A DNA stretch of 64,000 nucleotides from an uncultured Blautia sp. (GCA_958367245.1 CATXEA010000009.1:1-64000), one strand, 5' to 3'. Numbered from the stretch's first letter, positions 50,563 to 60,300 are shown. Program-made: numbers and translations. Notes: a model not told the origin generated them from the letters alone.

Positions 50563-51780
50563 ATGAAGAAAAAAATGGTGAAGTCTTTAATTGCAGCAAT
50601 TCTGGCAGGAACAATGACAGTGGGATTACCGGCAGCATGTTTTGCTTCAGAAGGTGAAAGTATTACAGTTCTGGTAGAAAGTGGTTCTCCGGCAGAAGCT
50701 CTTGCAAATGAAACCGCAGCAGCTTTTGAAGAAGAGACAGGATGCAAGGTAATTGTTGATGCGGTTGCATATACAGGAATGTACGATAAATTAGTAACGG
50801 AAATTAAGGCAGGACAGGCAGCTCACGATGTAGCATGTATGGACTTTGTATGGCTGGCTGCATTCGCAGACGCTATCGAACCTCTTGAAAATGCAGATAC
50901 CAGTGATTTTCTTCCAACACTGGAAACCAGCGGAACAATTGACGACAGCCTTCTTGGATATCCAATGTGGGTAAATTCAAAAATTTTGATTTACAGAAAG
51001 GATTTGATTCCGGAAGATAAAGTGCCGACAAATTGGGATGAGTATAAAGCGCTGGCAGAAGAGCTTGCAACGGAAGATATGTACGGAACAACTGTATTTG
51101 GAAGCGGCTCAGACGCTGTATGTTCCTTCCTTGACTTTGCATGTCAGGCAGGGGCAGAAGGGCTTGTTTTTGATAAAGACGGAAATGTAAACATTACAGA
51201 TCAGGCTTATGTGGATGCTCTTAATTTCATGGTAGAAACTGCAAATGCAGATTATACTCCGGCAGATGCTCTTGCAACAGCAGCAACAGAATCACAGGAA
51301 TTATTTACAAATGAGAAAACTGCAATGCAGATTAACTGGAGTCATCAGTATCCGGCGGCAGTTGAGGCTCTTGGCGCTGACAAAGTAGGCTGCGCTCCTA
51401 TACTTGCAGGAAGCGCCGGAATTGGAGCAACAACAGGTCCGTGGTATGAATGTGTAATGAAAAATTCTGAAAACAAAGAAATGGCGAAAAAATACGCTGA
51501 GTTTATGTATGACCACAATGCTGATTACATGAATCTTACTCTTAAAATTGCCGGAAGAACTTCTGTATATGAAGAAGCCGGAAAGACAGAAGGCAATGAG
51601 CATACAACGGCTGTTCTGGAAACTCTGGAAGGACCGCAGACTCAGGCAAGACCAATGGTAACAACATGGTCTCAGATTGAGGAAGTTCTGATTGGAGTTG
51701 TAGAATCCTGTCTGGGAGGAGCAGATGTAACAGAAACACTCGAATCTGCCAAGGCGGAAATCGAAGCAATCGGATATTAA
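50563..51780 (+). CDS. Extracellular sugar-binding protein of an ABC importer
   Basis: The 405-residue protein has a signal peptide (MKKKMVKSLIAAILAGTMTV, cleavage near CFAS-EG; no convincing lipobox). It then has the family 1 solute-binding fold (ITVLVESGSPAEALANETAAAFEEETG, LLGYPMWVNSKILIYRKDLIPEDKVPTNWDEYKALAEEL). It captures a sugar outside the cell and hands it to the two permeases. With GH32 and GH91 downstream the ligand is probably an oligofructoside or difructose anhydride. Ribosome binding site AAGGAGGATGG. No ATPase gene is in the operon, so a shared MsmK-type ATPase must power it. Confidence 0.9.
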   Translation: MKKKMVKSLIAAILAGTMTVGLPAACFASEGESITVLVESGSPAEALANETAAAFEEETGCKVIVDAVAYTGMYDKLVTEIKAGQAAHDVACMDFVWLAAFADAIEPLENADTSDFLPTLETSGTIDDSLLGYPMWVNSKILIYRKDLIPEDKVPTNWDEYKALAEELATEDMYGTTVFGSGSDAVCSFLDFACQAGAEGLVFDKDGNVNITDQAYVDALNFMVETANADYTPADALATAATESQELFTNEKTAMQINWSHQYPAAVEALGADKVGCAPILAGSAGIGATTGPWYECVMKNSENKEMAKKYAEFMYDHNADYMNLTLKIAGRTSVYEEAGKTEGNEHTTAVLETLEGPQTQARPMVTTWSQIEEVLIGVVESCLGGADVTETLESAKAEIEAIGY

Positions 51781-51815
51781 TCACAACTGTTATTTGGAAC
51801 GTATAGAATGAGTGG

Positions 51816-51861
51816 CAAAGGGTGATTTTTGAAGTCTTGTAACAGAAAAAGTCGCCCTTTG
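51816..51861 (+). other. Hairpin between binding protein and first permease
   Basis: CAAAGGGTGATTTTTG (51816-51831) pairs, with G-U pairs, with AAAAAGTCGCCCTTTG (51846-51861). Such hairpins typically stabilise the upstream message, giving more binding protein than permease. Confidence 0.65.
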
Positions 51862-51885
51862 TTAAAAAAGAGGTGGTAAATTAGA

Positions 51886-52767
51886 ATGAAATTAATATCG
51901 AAGAAAACTTTACTGCTGTTCTTTCTGCCCGGTGCAATTTTTATGGGTGCGTTTTTAATCTATCCTATTTTTAAAATGGTATTTGACAGCTTTTTTAAGA
52001 TAGGGCTTACGGGAGACAGAACTTTTATTGGACTTGACAATTATATAAAAGCGTTCACAGGAAGCGGAATTCTGAAGCAATTAAAAAATACACTGATATA
52101 TATTGTAATTGCCGTAGGATTTGAGACTGCGTTTGGATTTCTGTTTGCGCTGTTATTTGAAATGGAATACAAAGGAAGCAAGATTGTCCGCTCTTTAATG
52201 ATGACTCCATTAATGATCGCTCCGTTAGTTGCCGGACTTACATGGAAGTTAATGATGAGTTCAAGCTTTGGTATTGTTAATGAACTTCTTTCCCGAGTGG
52301 GAATTCTTGCAAATTCCAGTGATATTTTATGGCTGGCAGATTCGAAATGGTCGTTGCTTGCCTGCTGTATTGCTGATATCTGGCTGACAACGCCATTTAT
52401 GATGCTGATGATTCTGGCAGGACTTCAGGGACTTGACCACAGTACAACTGAGGCTGCAAAAATTGATGGTGCAAATCTTTTGCAGGAAATTTTCTATATT
52501 AAACTTCCGGGAATCAAACCGGTTCTGCTGACTGCATTATCTGTACGAATCATTGACGCTGCAAGAACATTTGATATTATTTGGGCCATGACAGAGGGGG
52601 GACCGAACAGCTCTTCAGAGACAATCAGTATTATTATTTATAAGACGCTTGTAAAATATAATAATACAGGATACGCAAGCGCTATGGCAGTTGTCTTTAT
52701 TGCAGTTCTGGTAATTTTTACGCTGGTATTTATGCAGAGTCTGTGGAATCCGAAAAAGAAAAACTGA
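51886..52767 (+). CDS. Sugar ABC transporter permease (MalF-like)
   Basis: This 293-residue protein has six helices. The first segment LLLFFLPGAIFMGAFLIYPIF is typical of family CUT1 permeases. The cytoplasmic EAA loop is EAAKIDGANLLQEIFYIKLPGI, which docks to the ATPase. Ribosome binding site GAGGTGGTAAATTAG. It pairs with the second permease 31 bases downstream. Confidence 0.92.
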   Translation: MKLISKKTLLLFFLPGAIFMGAFLIYPIFKMVFDSFFKIGLTGDRTFIGLDNYIKAFTGSGILKQLKNTLIYIVIAVGFETAFGFLFALLFEMEYKGSKIVRSLMMTPLMIAPLVAGLTWKLMMSSSFGIVNELLSRVGILANSSDILWLADSKWSLLACCIADIWLTTPFMMLMILAGLQGLDHSTTEAAKIDGANLLQEIFYIKLPGIKPVLLTALSVRIIDAARTFDIIWAMTEGGPNSSSETISIIIYKTLVKYNNTGYASAMAVVFIAVLVIFTLVFMQSLWNPKKKN

Positions 52768-52798
52768 TGTATAGCTGGCCTGAGAAGGAGACAAAAAA

Positions 52799-53626
52799 GT
52801 GACAAAAAATCATAATATGAAAAAAATAGGAATTGTTATTTCTGTTATATTTACGGTGTGCTGGCTTTTTCCGTATCTTTACGTCATCTGCTGTTCCTTT
52901 AAACCGGGGGCGGAAGTCATTGCGGTACCACCTGCTTTCTTTCCAAAAACTTTTTCTGTAGATAGTTTTGGACAATTGTTTTCAAGAATGGATGCGGCGG
53001 GATATCTGTTTAACAGTCTGATTACTGCATTGGGAAGCACTGTAATTGCATTAATCCTTGGTTCTCTGGCAGCGTATGCAATTCAGAGATCAGGAGCGAA
53101 ATTATCTGTGTTTCTGGTAGTGCTGGTTCTTTGTCTGAAAATGATACCGACATCAAGTATTGCTGTTCCAATCTACGAACTTATCTGCAATCTGGGATTA
53201 TATGATACGAAAATAGCATTAATTATTGTATATGCCGCAGTAAATATGCCGTTTGTAATGTGGACAATGCTTAGTTTTTATGAGGGCATTCCATCAACAC
53301 TGGATGAAGCTGCTTATGTGGATGGGGCATCAAGCCTGCAGACCTTCAGAAAGGTAATTCTGCCGATTTGTGCGCCGGGACTTGCAACAGCATTTATTTT
53401 TACTCTGTTTCTTGCATGGAATGATTTCCTTTTATCATTACTTCTGACAAGTACAAATGCAAAAACATTTACAGTAGGTTTAGCCGGATTCTTATCTGCA
53501 TATAATCTGGATCTTGGTCCGATGTGCGCAGGAGCATTTCTGTTTAGTTTCCCGGTAATGATTATTTCCATGTTTGCACAGAGATATATTGTCCAGGGTA
53601 TGACAGCAGGGGCTGTGAAAGGTTAA
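52799..53626 (+). CDS. Sugar ABC transporter permease (MalG-like)
   Basis: Starts at GTG 52799, 7 bases after AAGGAGAC; 275 residues, six helices. The EAA loop is DEAAYVDGASSLQTFRKVILPICAPGL, followed by FLAWNDFLLSLLL, both typical of MalG-type CUT1 permeases. Forms the channel with the preceding MalF-like protein. Confidence 0.92.
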   Translation: MTKNHNMKKIGIVISVIFTVCWLFPYLYVICCSFKPGAEVIAVPPAFFPKTFSVDSFGQLFSRMDAAGYLFNSLITALGSTVIALILGSLAAYAIQRSGAKLSVFLVVLVLCLKMIPTSSIAVPIYELICNLGLYDTKIALIIVYAAVNMPFVMWTMLSFYEGIPSTLDEAAYVDGASSLQTFRKVILPICAPGLATAFIFTLFLAWNDFLLSLLLTSTNAKTFTVGLAGFLSAYNLDLGPMCAGAFLFSFPVMIISMFAQRYIVQGMTAGAVKG

Positions 53627-53649
53627 AAAAGAGAAAATGGAGGTTTCAC

Positions 53650-55134
53650 ATGTCTGGAGAAATCATGCTGCAAAAAATTCAAAAGGCGCAAATTGAGATT
53701 GATGATAAAAAAGCGCTTGTAAAAAATGGTAAAATGCGTCAACATTATCATTTTATGCCGCAGACAGGATGGATGAACGATCCGAATGGACTGATTTTTT
53801 ATAAAGGAAAATATCACTTCTTTTTCCAATATAATCCATATGATGGATTTTGGGGAAGTATGCACTGGGGACATGCTGTCAGTGAGGATATGATACATTG
53901 GGAATATCTTCCGCTGGCTCTTGCCCCAAGCGAGGTGTACGATGACCACCCGAAAGGAGGCTGTTTTTCCGGAAGTGCCATTGAATGTAATGGAAAGCTG
54001 TTTTTGATGTATACAGGAACTGCAAACGAGGGAAATGGATATGTGCAGTCTCAGTGTCTGGCATGGAGTGAGGATGGTATTCACTTTGAAAAATATGAGG
54101 GAAATCCGGTGATTACTGTTCCGGATGGAATCGAACCGGACTGTTTCCGGGATCCGAAAATCTGGAAACATGAGGATTTTTATTATATGGTATTGGGTGC
54201 AAGCCGCAATAAGCGTGGAATGGCTCTGCTGTACAGGTCTTCAGATATTTTCCGGTGGGAATTTGTAAGTATATTGGCAGAGAGCAGAGGAGAATGGGGC
54301 TTCATGTGGGAATGCCCGGATTTTTTCCAACTGGGCGATAAATATGTTCTGACATTTTCACCAATGGGATCGGGAGATCATACCTCTGTATATCTGGTGG
54401 GAGATTTCGATTATACTTCCGGAAAATTTGATTCTCATATAAGCGGCGAGATAGACTGGGGATTTGATTATTATGCTCCACAGTCATTTCTGGCGCCGGA
54501 TGGCAGACGGATAGCCGTTGCGTGGGCGAATGAATGGGAATGGATGCCGTTGTTTAAGGATTGGGGACCAACCTACAAAGAAAACTGGTGCGGATTTTTT
54601 AACATTCCAAGGGAAGTACGCCTTTGTGAAGACGGAACTTTGCAATTTGTACCGATAAAAGAAATTGAATGTATACGAACGGATTCTGAATTGAAAAAGT
54701 GTATAACTGTTTTTGATGAGGATGTAGAATTGAAAGCAGGAGACGGGGTAAGTTTTGAAATCAAATTCAAAATTGATCTGGACGCATCGGATGCTGAAAG
54801 AATGGACTTAAAGCTTCGTTGTGGTGAGGGAAAAAAGACTGTATGTACTTTTGATTTCAAAAACGGTGAAATACGTGTGGACAGAAATCAGTCAGATGGA
54901 TGGAGCAGAGGAGTATCCGGCAGCATTATACATCTGAAGGGAAAACACGTACTGGATGTTCATATTTTTTCAGATCAGAGTTCCCTTGAAATTTTTTCGG
55001 ATCAGTATCGAAATAATCACTCGAATAATATTTTTGCAGAAAATGCACAAAGAGAATTGAAAATTTCTGCGCAGAAAGGCAAAGTAGTAATCAGAGATTA
55101 TGAGGCATATGGTTTGAAAGATTGTTTCAGATAA
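53650..55134 (+). CDS. Glycoside hydrolase family 32 beta-fructofuranosidase, cytoplasmic
   Basis: The 494-residue protein has a five-bladed propeller with the GH32 catalytic motifs: WMNDPNG (nucleophile Asp, about residue 43), CFRDPKIW (transition-state Asp) and WECPDFF (acid/base Glu). A C-terminal beta-sandwich follows, with LEIFSDQ. There is no signal peptide, so it acts on imported sugar. It releases fructose from sucrose, inulobiose or short fructans. Given the GH91 gene 30 bases downstream, inulobiose is a likely substrate. The ATG follows TGGAGG by 6 bases. Confidence 0.93.
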   Translation: MSGEIMLQKIQKAQIEIDDKKALVKNGKMRQHYHFMPQTGWMNDPNGLIFYKGKYHFFFQYNPYDGFWGSMHWGHAVSEDMIHWEYLPLALAPSEVYDDHPKGGCFSGSAIECNGKLFLMYTGTANEGNGYVQSQCLAWSEDGIHFEKYEGNPVITVPDGIEPDCFRDPKIWKHEDFYYMVLGASRNKRGMALLYRSSDIFRWEFVSILAESRGEWGFMWECPDFFQLGDKYVLTFSPMGSGDHTSVYLVGDFDYTSGKFDSHISGEIDWGFDYYAPQSFLAPDGRRIAVAWANEWEWMPLFKDWGPTYKENWCGFFNIPREVRLCEDGTLQFVPIKEIECIRTDSELKKCITVFDEDVELKAGDGVSFEIKFKIDLDASDAERMDLKLRCGEGKKTVCTFDFKNGEIRVDRNQSDGWSRGVSGSIIHLKGKHVLDVHIFSDQSSLEIFSDQYRNNHSNNIFAENAQRELKISAQKGKVVIRDYEAYGLKDCFR

Positions 55135-55164
55135 AATACACATCATTTTTCAGGAGGAAAGAAA

Positions 55165-56511
55165 ATGACAGGTAAGAATTATTATGATGTGACCCAGTGG
55201 CATACTGGGGATCCATACTCAGATATCGGAGAGGTAATCAACAGTATTATTAAAGATATCAAGAGCAGACAGACAGATGCGGATGTCAATGATGGAGGAA
55301 AGCCGGGGGCGGTGATTTATATTCCTTCAGGGGATTATCACTTACGCACTCAGGTTCTGATTGATATCAGCTATTTAAAAATTATGGGGTCAGGGCATGG
55401 ATTTGTATCCTCCAGTATCCGATTTAATGTTCCGCAGGAGAAATGGGGGGATTTACATGAAATATGGCCGGGAGGAAGCCGTATTCTCGTTGACCTTATT
55501 CCTGAACAGGGAAATGAAGCAGCCGGGGCTGCATTTTATGTAAGCCGTAAGGGTGAGCCGCGAATCAGTTCTGTTGAATTTGAGAATTTTTGTATTGACG
55601 GACTACATTTTACAGATGATGGAACAGGAGATCCGGAAAACAGTTATATCAATGGAAAAACAGGTATTTATATAGATTGTCCGCAGGATTCTTTCCGGAT
55701 TACAGGAATGGGAATGGTATATCTGGAGCATGGTGTGACGATTTATAATGCGGATGCACTTTCTATACATGATAATTTTATTGCAGAGTGTGGAAACTGT
55801 GTGGAGCTTCGTGACTATGGACAGGCGTCAAAAATCACGGATAATCTGATAGGCGCCGGATATAAGGGATATTCCATTCTTGCGCAGAATTTCGGCGGCT
55901 TGATAGTTTCTTCAAATAATATTTTCCCGAGAGGAACAAGCAGTGTTCATTTTTCCGGAGTATTGCGTTCCACAATTACGGGTAACCGCTTCCATTCTTT
56001 TTATCCGGGAATGTTGGTGTTTGAAAATAATTGTACAGAAAATCTGGTTTCTTCGAATCATTTTCTGCGGGACCATGAGCCGTGGCCTCCGATGCTGGCA
56101 TATGATAACGGACTGACGGACGATTATGGTTTATTGTACATTGACGGGACAAATAATTCGGTCATTGCAAACCATATTTCAGAAACGATTGACCGTAAAT
56201 ACCTTAAGCCTCTCGGAACTGTGCCGGTTATAATCCGTCTTGTAAAAGGAAAAGGAAATTATATAGCAAATAATCATATCGTGGCAACGACAAAGGATGC
56301 TGAAGAGAATTCAGCAGAGGGAGATTCTTGCTTTGAGGCTCAGGTGGGAGCTCTTCTCACCTCTGATAAATTAGAAGAACTTCCGGTTACGGCTGTGCTG
56401 GTTGAGAAAGAATCCGTAAATAATATTGTTCTTGATACAGGAACAGACGCGCAGCTTGTAATGGATAAAAAAATAAATGTGTGCAGACCGATTCCTGCAC
56501 TGGGAATATAA
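55165..56511 (+). CDS. Glycoside hydrolase family 91 enzyme (difructose anhydride-forming or -hydrolysing)
   Basis: The 448-residue right-handed beta-helix protein matches inulin fructotransferases along its length: DIGEVINSIIKDIKSRQT, PGAVIYIPSGDYHLRTQVLI, INGKTGIYIDC, FRITGMGMVYLEHGV and HDNFIAECGNCVEL. Asp203 and Glu214 lie 11 residues apart, as do D233 and E244, the catalytic pair reported for the Bacillus enzyme as I recall it. Classical GH91 enzymes are secreted and convert inulin to difructose anhydride; this one has no signal peptide and sits in an import operon with a GH32 enzyme. It therefore more likely hydrolyses imported difructose anhydride to inulobiose (inference). Ribosome binding site AGGAGGAAAG. 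Confidence 0.88.
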   Translation: MTGKNYYDVTQWHTGDPYSDIGEVINSIIKDIKSRQTDADVNDGGKPGAVIYIPSGDYHLRTQVLIDISYLKIMGSGHGFVSSSIRFNVPQEKWGDLHEIWPGGSRILVDLIPEQGNEAAGAAFYVSRKGEPRISSVEFENFCIDGLHFTDDGTGDPENSYINGKTGIYIDCPQDSFRITGMGMVYLEHGVTIYNADALSIHDNFIAECGNCVELRDYGQASKITDNLIGAGYKGYSILAQNFGGLIVSSNNIFPRGTSSVHFSGVLRSTITGNRFHSFYPGMLVFENNCTENLVSSNHFLRDHEPWPPMLAYDNGLTDDYGLLYIDGTNNSVIANHISETIDRKYLKPLGTVPVIIRLVKGKGNYIANNHIVATTKDAEENSAEGDSCFEAQVGALLTSDKLEELPVTAVLVEKESVNNIVLDTGTDAQLVMDKKINVCRPIPALGI

Positions 56512-56541
56512 ATTCCTGATCAATAAAGGGTAATACGAGGT

Positions 56542-56578
56542 ATCTCCGGCTGAGTGTGTCAGCCGGAGATTTTCTATT
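56542..56578 (+). terminator. Terminator after the GH91 gene
   Basis: ATCTCCGGCT (56542-56551) pairs with AGCCGGAGAT (56561-56570), followed by TTTCTATT. It also separates the convergent DUF885 gene. Confidence 0.82.
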
Positions 56579-58343
56579 CGTCTAAATCCGCATTCATGTA
56601 TTTTTCCAATACCGGAAATGGTACCGGGCCGATTTGCAGGATTTTTTCGTGGAAGTCTTTCAGGCTGAAGTTGTCGCCGAGCTGTTCCATGTGATGGTGT
56701 TTCAATTTCTGGAAGTGAAGATTTCCAAGATAGTATTTCAGGTAGTTTCCCGGGGTTTCTGCGATGTAACGGTAAATTTCGGAGGCAGCAGAGGCGCTTC
56801 GTATACCAAAACTTCTAAGAAAGGCAGAAGAGCGGGCTTCGTCCCATCCGTCATAGTGGATGCCGATATCAAGAAGAGAATAAATGCACAGGTTCAGGCT
56901 TTTGTTGAGCCATGCAAGCCGCGCAGCATCGGAGGCATCCGAAAGAGAGGATAAGGCTGCCGCATACTGACAGGCGTAGGATTCTATATAAGTCGCCCAG
57001 CCCTCCACATATCCGCCGGAGGTAAAAAGATAACGAATCAGCGGCGGTTTCTGTTGGGCAAAGGTTACAGTCTGGTATAGATGCCCCGGAAATCCTTCGT
57101 GTGCAAGAGTAGTGAAGATGTCGAGATTGTTTGTACTTTTGGCGCGGTTGAGATAAATCACATTTGGGGAACCGGTATCTGCGGGAGGAGTCAGATAAAA
57201 AGCAGGGCTTAAAAAGTCCTTCATGGAATCATGGACATATCGAAGCTCGTAAGAGGGCGCTTCAAGCACAGGGAAATCCTGTTCAATCTGCTTTTGAAGG
57301 GTTTCCAGCATCTGCGAGGGAGACTGAGAAAGAGATGCTGCCAAACGGTGCAGACTGGAAAAAAGCGAAGGATTCTTCTGCGTAAGCACAGAAGCTTCTT
57401 TAAAATCCGAAAGAAGCTGGGAAGAGAGCCATTTTCGAATCTCCTCTACAGAAAGGAAAGAACCTGTCTGGCTTCGGATAAGATACTGGTAGTAGGCTCT
57501 TCCCCCTTCAAAATAAAAAAGTCCTTTGGAATTTTTTCCTGTGCCCTGAAGTTCTTCCAGACCGTCTATAAGGGACTGGTAAGCAGGAAGAACCTGTTCT
57601 TTCAGCAGTTTTTCGTGATATGTAAGGAGTTTTTTGCGTTCTTTTTCCCCGATATATCCGCAGGCGGCAAGCTTTTGGGCAAAAATATCCTGCATATAAT
57701 TTGAGTCAGGGTCTTTTATAAACTCACGGCACTGAGCCTGAATCCGGTTCAGGGTTTCGTCGCACATAAAGAAACCTGAGAGAGATTTCTGCTTTTCAAA
57801 AGCAAGAATACTCTGAAAGTAAGGTTTTATCTGAGGGAGGAGCTTCAGATAGTCTGCAATGTCTTCTTTCCTGTAAAAGGCATATTCTGCCAGAAGAACA
57901 GGGAGCTGCGCCTGAATCCCGAGGCTTGGGCTTAAATGTTCCTCCAGAAGATAATGGTCACCAAGAGAACGCAGGGTATGAAAATGGAGAAGAAGATGAT
58001 CCAGAGTAATTCTGTTTTCCTCAGAAAGACGTTCAGGAGAAAAGGACTTCAGCCGCTGCTCGTAGGTTTCGCAGGTTTTATAAGTCTTTTTCATATCCGA
58101 AGGAACGCTTCCCAGAGAGGGGGAGACATTGGTGATTCCCTGTTTTTCGGGACGGGCAAGGGTATAGTGGAGAGTGAGCGTGTTTCCGCTGACCTCAGAA
58201 CGAAAAATCTCCTCTGCAAATTTTTCGAAGCGGGCATTTTCTGAAAAACCGTAATTGAAGAAAAAACCAAAGAAAATGCCGAAAATAAGAACAAGAAATA
58301 AAAGAATTCCCCTGCGCAGGGATTTTTTTTGAAGAGGAAGCAT
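56574..58343 (-). CDS. DUF885 family metallopeptidase-like protein, membrane-anchored
   Basis: I start at ATG 58343 (MLPLQKK, 589 residues; GAAAGG 7 bases upstream) rather than the TTG at 58349. A basic N-terminus and one helix (about 12-30) anchor it outside the membrane. The domain is almost all helical, and near residue 415 carries AHEGFPGHLYQ, the HExxxGH zinc site, with EGWATYIES about 40 residues later supplying further ligands. DUF885 proteins resemble M32/M3-type carboxypeptidases, and some degrade peptides or antibiotics. The substrate is unknown. Monocistronic. Confidence 0.88.
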   Translation of the reverse strand: MLPLQKKSLRRGILLFLVLIFGIFFGFFFNYGFSENARFEKFAEEIFRSEVSGNTLTLHYTLARPEKQGITNVSPSLGSVPSDMKKTYKTCETYEQRLKSFSPERLSEENRITLDHLLLHFHTLRSLGDHYLLEEHLSPSLGIQAQLPVLLAEYAFYRKEDIADYLKLLPQIKPYFQSILAFEKQKSLSGFFMCDETLNRIQAQCREFIKDPDSNYMQDIFAQKLAACGYIGEKERKKLLTYHEKLLKEQVLPAYQSLIDGLEELQGTGKNSKGLFYFEGGRAYYQYLIRSQTGSFLSVEEIRKWLSSQLLSDFKEASVLTQKNPSLFSSLHRLAASLSQSPSQMLETLQKQIEQDFPVLEAPSYELRYVHDSMKDFLSPAFYLTPPADTGSPNVIYLNRAKSTNNLDIFTTLAHEGFPGHLYQTVTFAQQKPPLIRYLFTSGGYVEGWATYIESYACQYAAALSSLSDASDAARLAWLNKSLNLCIYSLLDIGIHYDGWDEARSSAFLRSFGIRSASAASEIYRYIAETPGNYLKYYLGNLHFQKLKHHHMEQLGDNFSLKDFHEKILQIGPVPFPVLEKYMNADLDE

Positions 58344-58430
58344 AAACAAACCTTTCGGGGTTTTCTACTATTTTATTGGATTTCGGGAGATTCTATGCTA
58401 TGATGGTGAAAAAGTTACGGAGGAAGAACA

Positions 58431-59375
58431 ATGGCAGAATTATATGATATAGCGATTTTAGGAGCCGGTCCTGCAGGAATCAGCGCGGCAATCTATGCAG
58501 CGCGCGCAAGACTTAATGTAATCTGGCTTGATAAGCAGTACGCCACAGGAGGACAGATTATCAATACAGGAGAGGTGGACAACTATCCGGGGCTTCCGGG
58601 GCTGACAGGATTCGATCTCGGAGAGACAATGGGAAAACATGCAGAGAAGCTGGGACTGACTCCTGTAAGAGAGAGCGTTCTTTCTATAGAAAATATAGAA
58701 ACAGAAGAAAACGGAAGAGAAAACATTATTCGCACAAAGAAAAATGAATATCATGCGAAAACCCTGATTGCAGCTTTTGGCGCAGGACACAGGAAACTGG
58801 GAGTTCCGGGTGAGGAAGAATTCAGCGGTATGGGAGTTTCCTACTGTGCAACCTGCGACGGCGCTTTCTTCAGAGATAAAACAGTGGCTGTTGTAGGAGG
58901 AGGAAATACGGCAGTAGGCGATGCAATCATTCTTGCCCGCTTCTGCAAAAAAGTATATCTTATCCACAGACGTGCAGAGCTTCGCGCAGATAAAATTCTT
59001 CAGGAGAATCTGTTTGCCTGTGAAAATGTGGAAATGGTATGGGACAGCGGTGTTTCTGAAATCGTTGGAAGCGACCGTGTGACAGGAATCCGCGTTCAGA
59101 ATAAAAACACAGGAGAGGAAACTCTGCTGGAAACAGATGGTGTTTTCATTGCTGTGGGAATTACGCCGAACACAGAAAAATTACAAAATGTAGTAGCTCT
59201 TGACGAAGCCGGATACATGATAGCGGGTGAAGACGGCATTACAAACGTACCCGGAATCTTTGCGGCAGGCGATATTCGTACGAAATCCCTCAGACAGGTG
59301 GTTACTGCAGTTTCAGACGGCGCAAACGCTGTGAATTCTGCACAAGAATATCTTATGAAAATTGTTAAAAAATAA
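58431..59375 (+). CDS. trxB: Thioredoxin-disulfide reductase
   Basis: The 314-residue flavoprotein shows FAD motif ILGAGPAGISAAIYAAR, redox site YCATCDGAFF (CxxC, about residue 139), NADPH motif VVGGGNTAVGDAI and the C-terminal GIFAAGDIRTKSLRQVVTAVSDGA. It reduces thioredoxin with NADPH in the cytoplasm. No thioredoxin gene is adjacent. Ribosome binding site GGAGGAAGAAC. It is monocistronic, closed by the hairpin at 59425. Confidence 0.95.
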   Translation: MAELYDIAILGAGPAGISAAIYAARARLNVIWLDKQYATGGQIINTGEVDNYPGLPGLTGFDLGETMGKHAEKLGLTPVRESVLSIENIETEENGRENIIRTKKNEYHAKTLIAAFGAGHRKLGVPGEEEFSGMGVSYCATCDGAFFRDKTVAVVGGGNTAVGDAIILARFCKKVYLIHRRAELRADKILQENLFACENVEMVWDSGVSEIVGSDRVTGIRVQNKNTGEETLLETDGVFIAVGITPNTEKLQNVVALDEAGYMIAGEDGITNVPGIFAAGDIRTKSLRQVVTAVSDGANAVNSAQEYLMKIVKK

Positions 59376-59424
59376 AAATCAGTACAAGGGAGTGAAAAAA
59401 TTCCTTGTGCAATGTGATTAGAAT

Positions 59425-59448
59425 GCCCCCTTCTGACAGGGGGCTTTT
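59425..59448 (+). terminator. Terminator after trxB
   Basis: GCCCCCT (59425-59431) pairs with AGGGGGC (59438-59444), followed by TTTT. Confidence 0.8.
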
Positions 59449-59573
59449 AATTTGACAAATAAAAATCTCTGTGATAATCTACACAAAGTTTTAATAAATG
59501 TAATTATTATGTAACAAATAAACTTGGAAAGGAATCAAAAATAAGATTCACAAAAACAAGGAGTGTAGATATT

Positions 59574-60182
59574 ATGAGAAATAAAATGAAAGCAATTTTA
59601 CTGACACTGGCAATCGCTTCCGCAGGCACACAGAGCGTAACTGTTCTGGCTGCTCCTGAGGCTGTCTTTGTATCAGAAACAGATAAGGAAGAGAATGCAG
59701 AGAGTACAGAGAATACAGAGCAGTTTACAGACCATGCTGCTATAGAGGAGCTTCGCCAGAAGAAAGAACAGGCAGCAGAGGAAAAAGCAAGAGAAAAAGA
59801 GGCTGCAAAGGCAAAGGAGCTGGAAGAGAAAAGAGAAGAGCTTGTAGAGTTTGCTTTACAGTTTGAAGGAAATCCTTATGTATACGGCGGAACAAGCCTT
59901 ACAAACGGCGCTGACTGCTCCGGATTTGTAATGTCCGTATTCAAAGAATTCGGTTATGAGCTCCCGAGAGTAGCGGCTGCTCAGTTTGAGTCATCCGACC
60001 AGAAATCCGTAGATGAGATTGAACCCGGAGACCTTTTGTTCTACGGTGATTACGGAATCGACCATGTGGCGCTTTATATCGGAGATGAAAAAATTATTCA
60101 TGCAAGTACCTCTGCAACAGGAATCAAAATTTCTGATTATAATTACAGAGAGCCTGTTGGAGCCGGAAACTACATTAAATAA
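59574..60182 (+). CDS. Secreted NlpC/P60 peptidoglycan hydrolase
   Basis: ATG 59574 follows AAGGAG by about 10 bases; 202 residues. A signal peptide (about 1-27, ending VLAA-PEA) is followed by an acidic spacer and a Glu/Lys/Ala coiled coil (about 58-88). The NlpC/P60 domain then shows NGADCSGFVMSVF (catalytic Cys), GIDHVALYIGD (His) and KIIHAST (third residue). Such enzymes cut the D-gamma-Glu to diaminopimelate bond in cell walls. The coiled coil is shorter than in the p60 or PcsB types. Monocistronic. Confidence 0.92.
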   Translation: MRNKMKAILLTLAIASAGTQSVTVLAAPEAVFVSETDKEENAESTENTEQFTDHAAIEELRQKKEQAAEEKAREKEAAKAKELEEKREELVEFALQFEGNPYVYGGTSLTNGADCSGFVMSVFKEFGYELPRVAAAQFESSDQKSVDEIEPGDLLFYGDYGIDHVALYIGDEKIIHASTSATGIKISDYNYREPVGAGNYIK

Positions 60183-60202
60183 ATATAGAAGTGCAAAAGG
60201 AA

Positions 60203-60233
60203 GTCTGTACCATATGATGGTACGGGCTTTTTT
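60203..60233 (+). terminator. Terminator after the NlpC/P60 gene
   Basis: GTCTGTACCA (60203-60212) pairs with TGGTACGGGC (60217-60226) through G-U pairs, followed by six T. Confidence 0.85.
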
Positions 60234-60300
60234 CTTTTGAAAAACTCTTTTGGGGGCAGGGAGCGGACACAGTTAATGTCGAAAAAAGAAAGAATTTGGC

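Noticed and set aside
55165..56511. Pectate lyase or polygalacturonase reading of the beta-helix protein
   Set aside because: The parallel beta-helix alone would allow it, but HDNFIAECGNCVEL, MGMVYLEHGV and the N-terminal motifs fit GH91, and the partner is a fructosidase.
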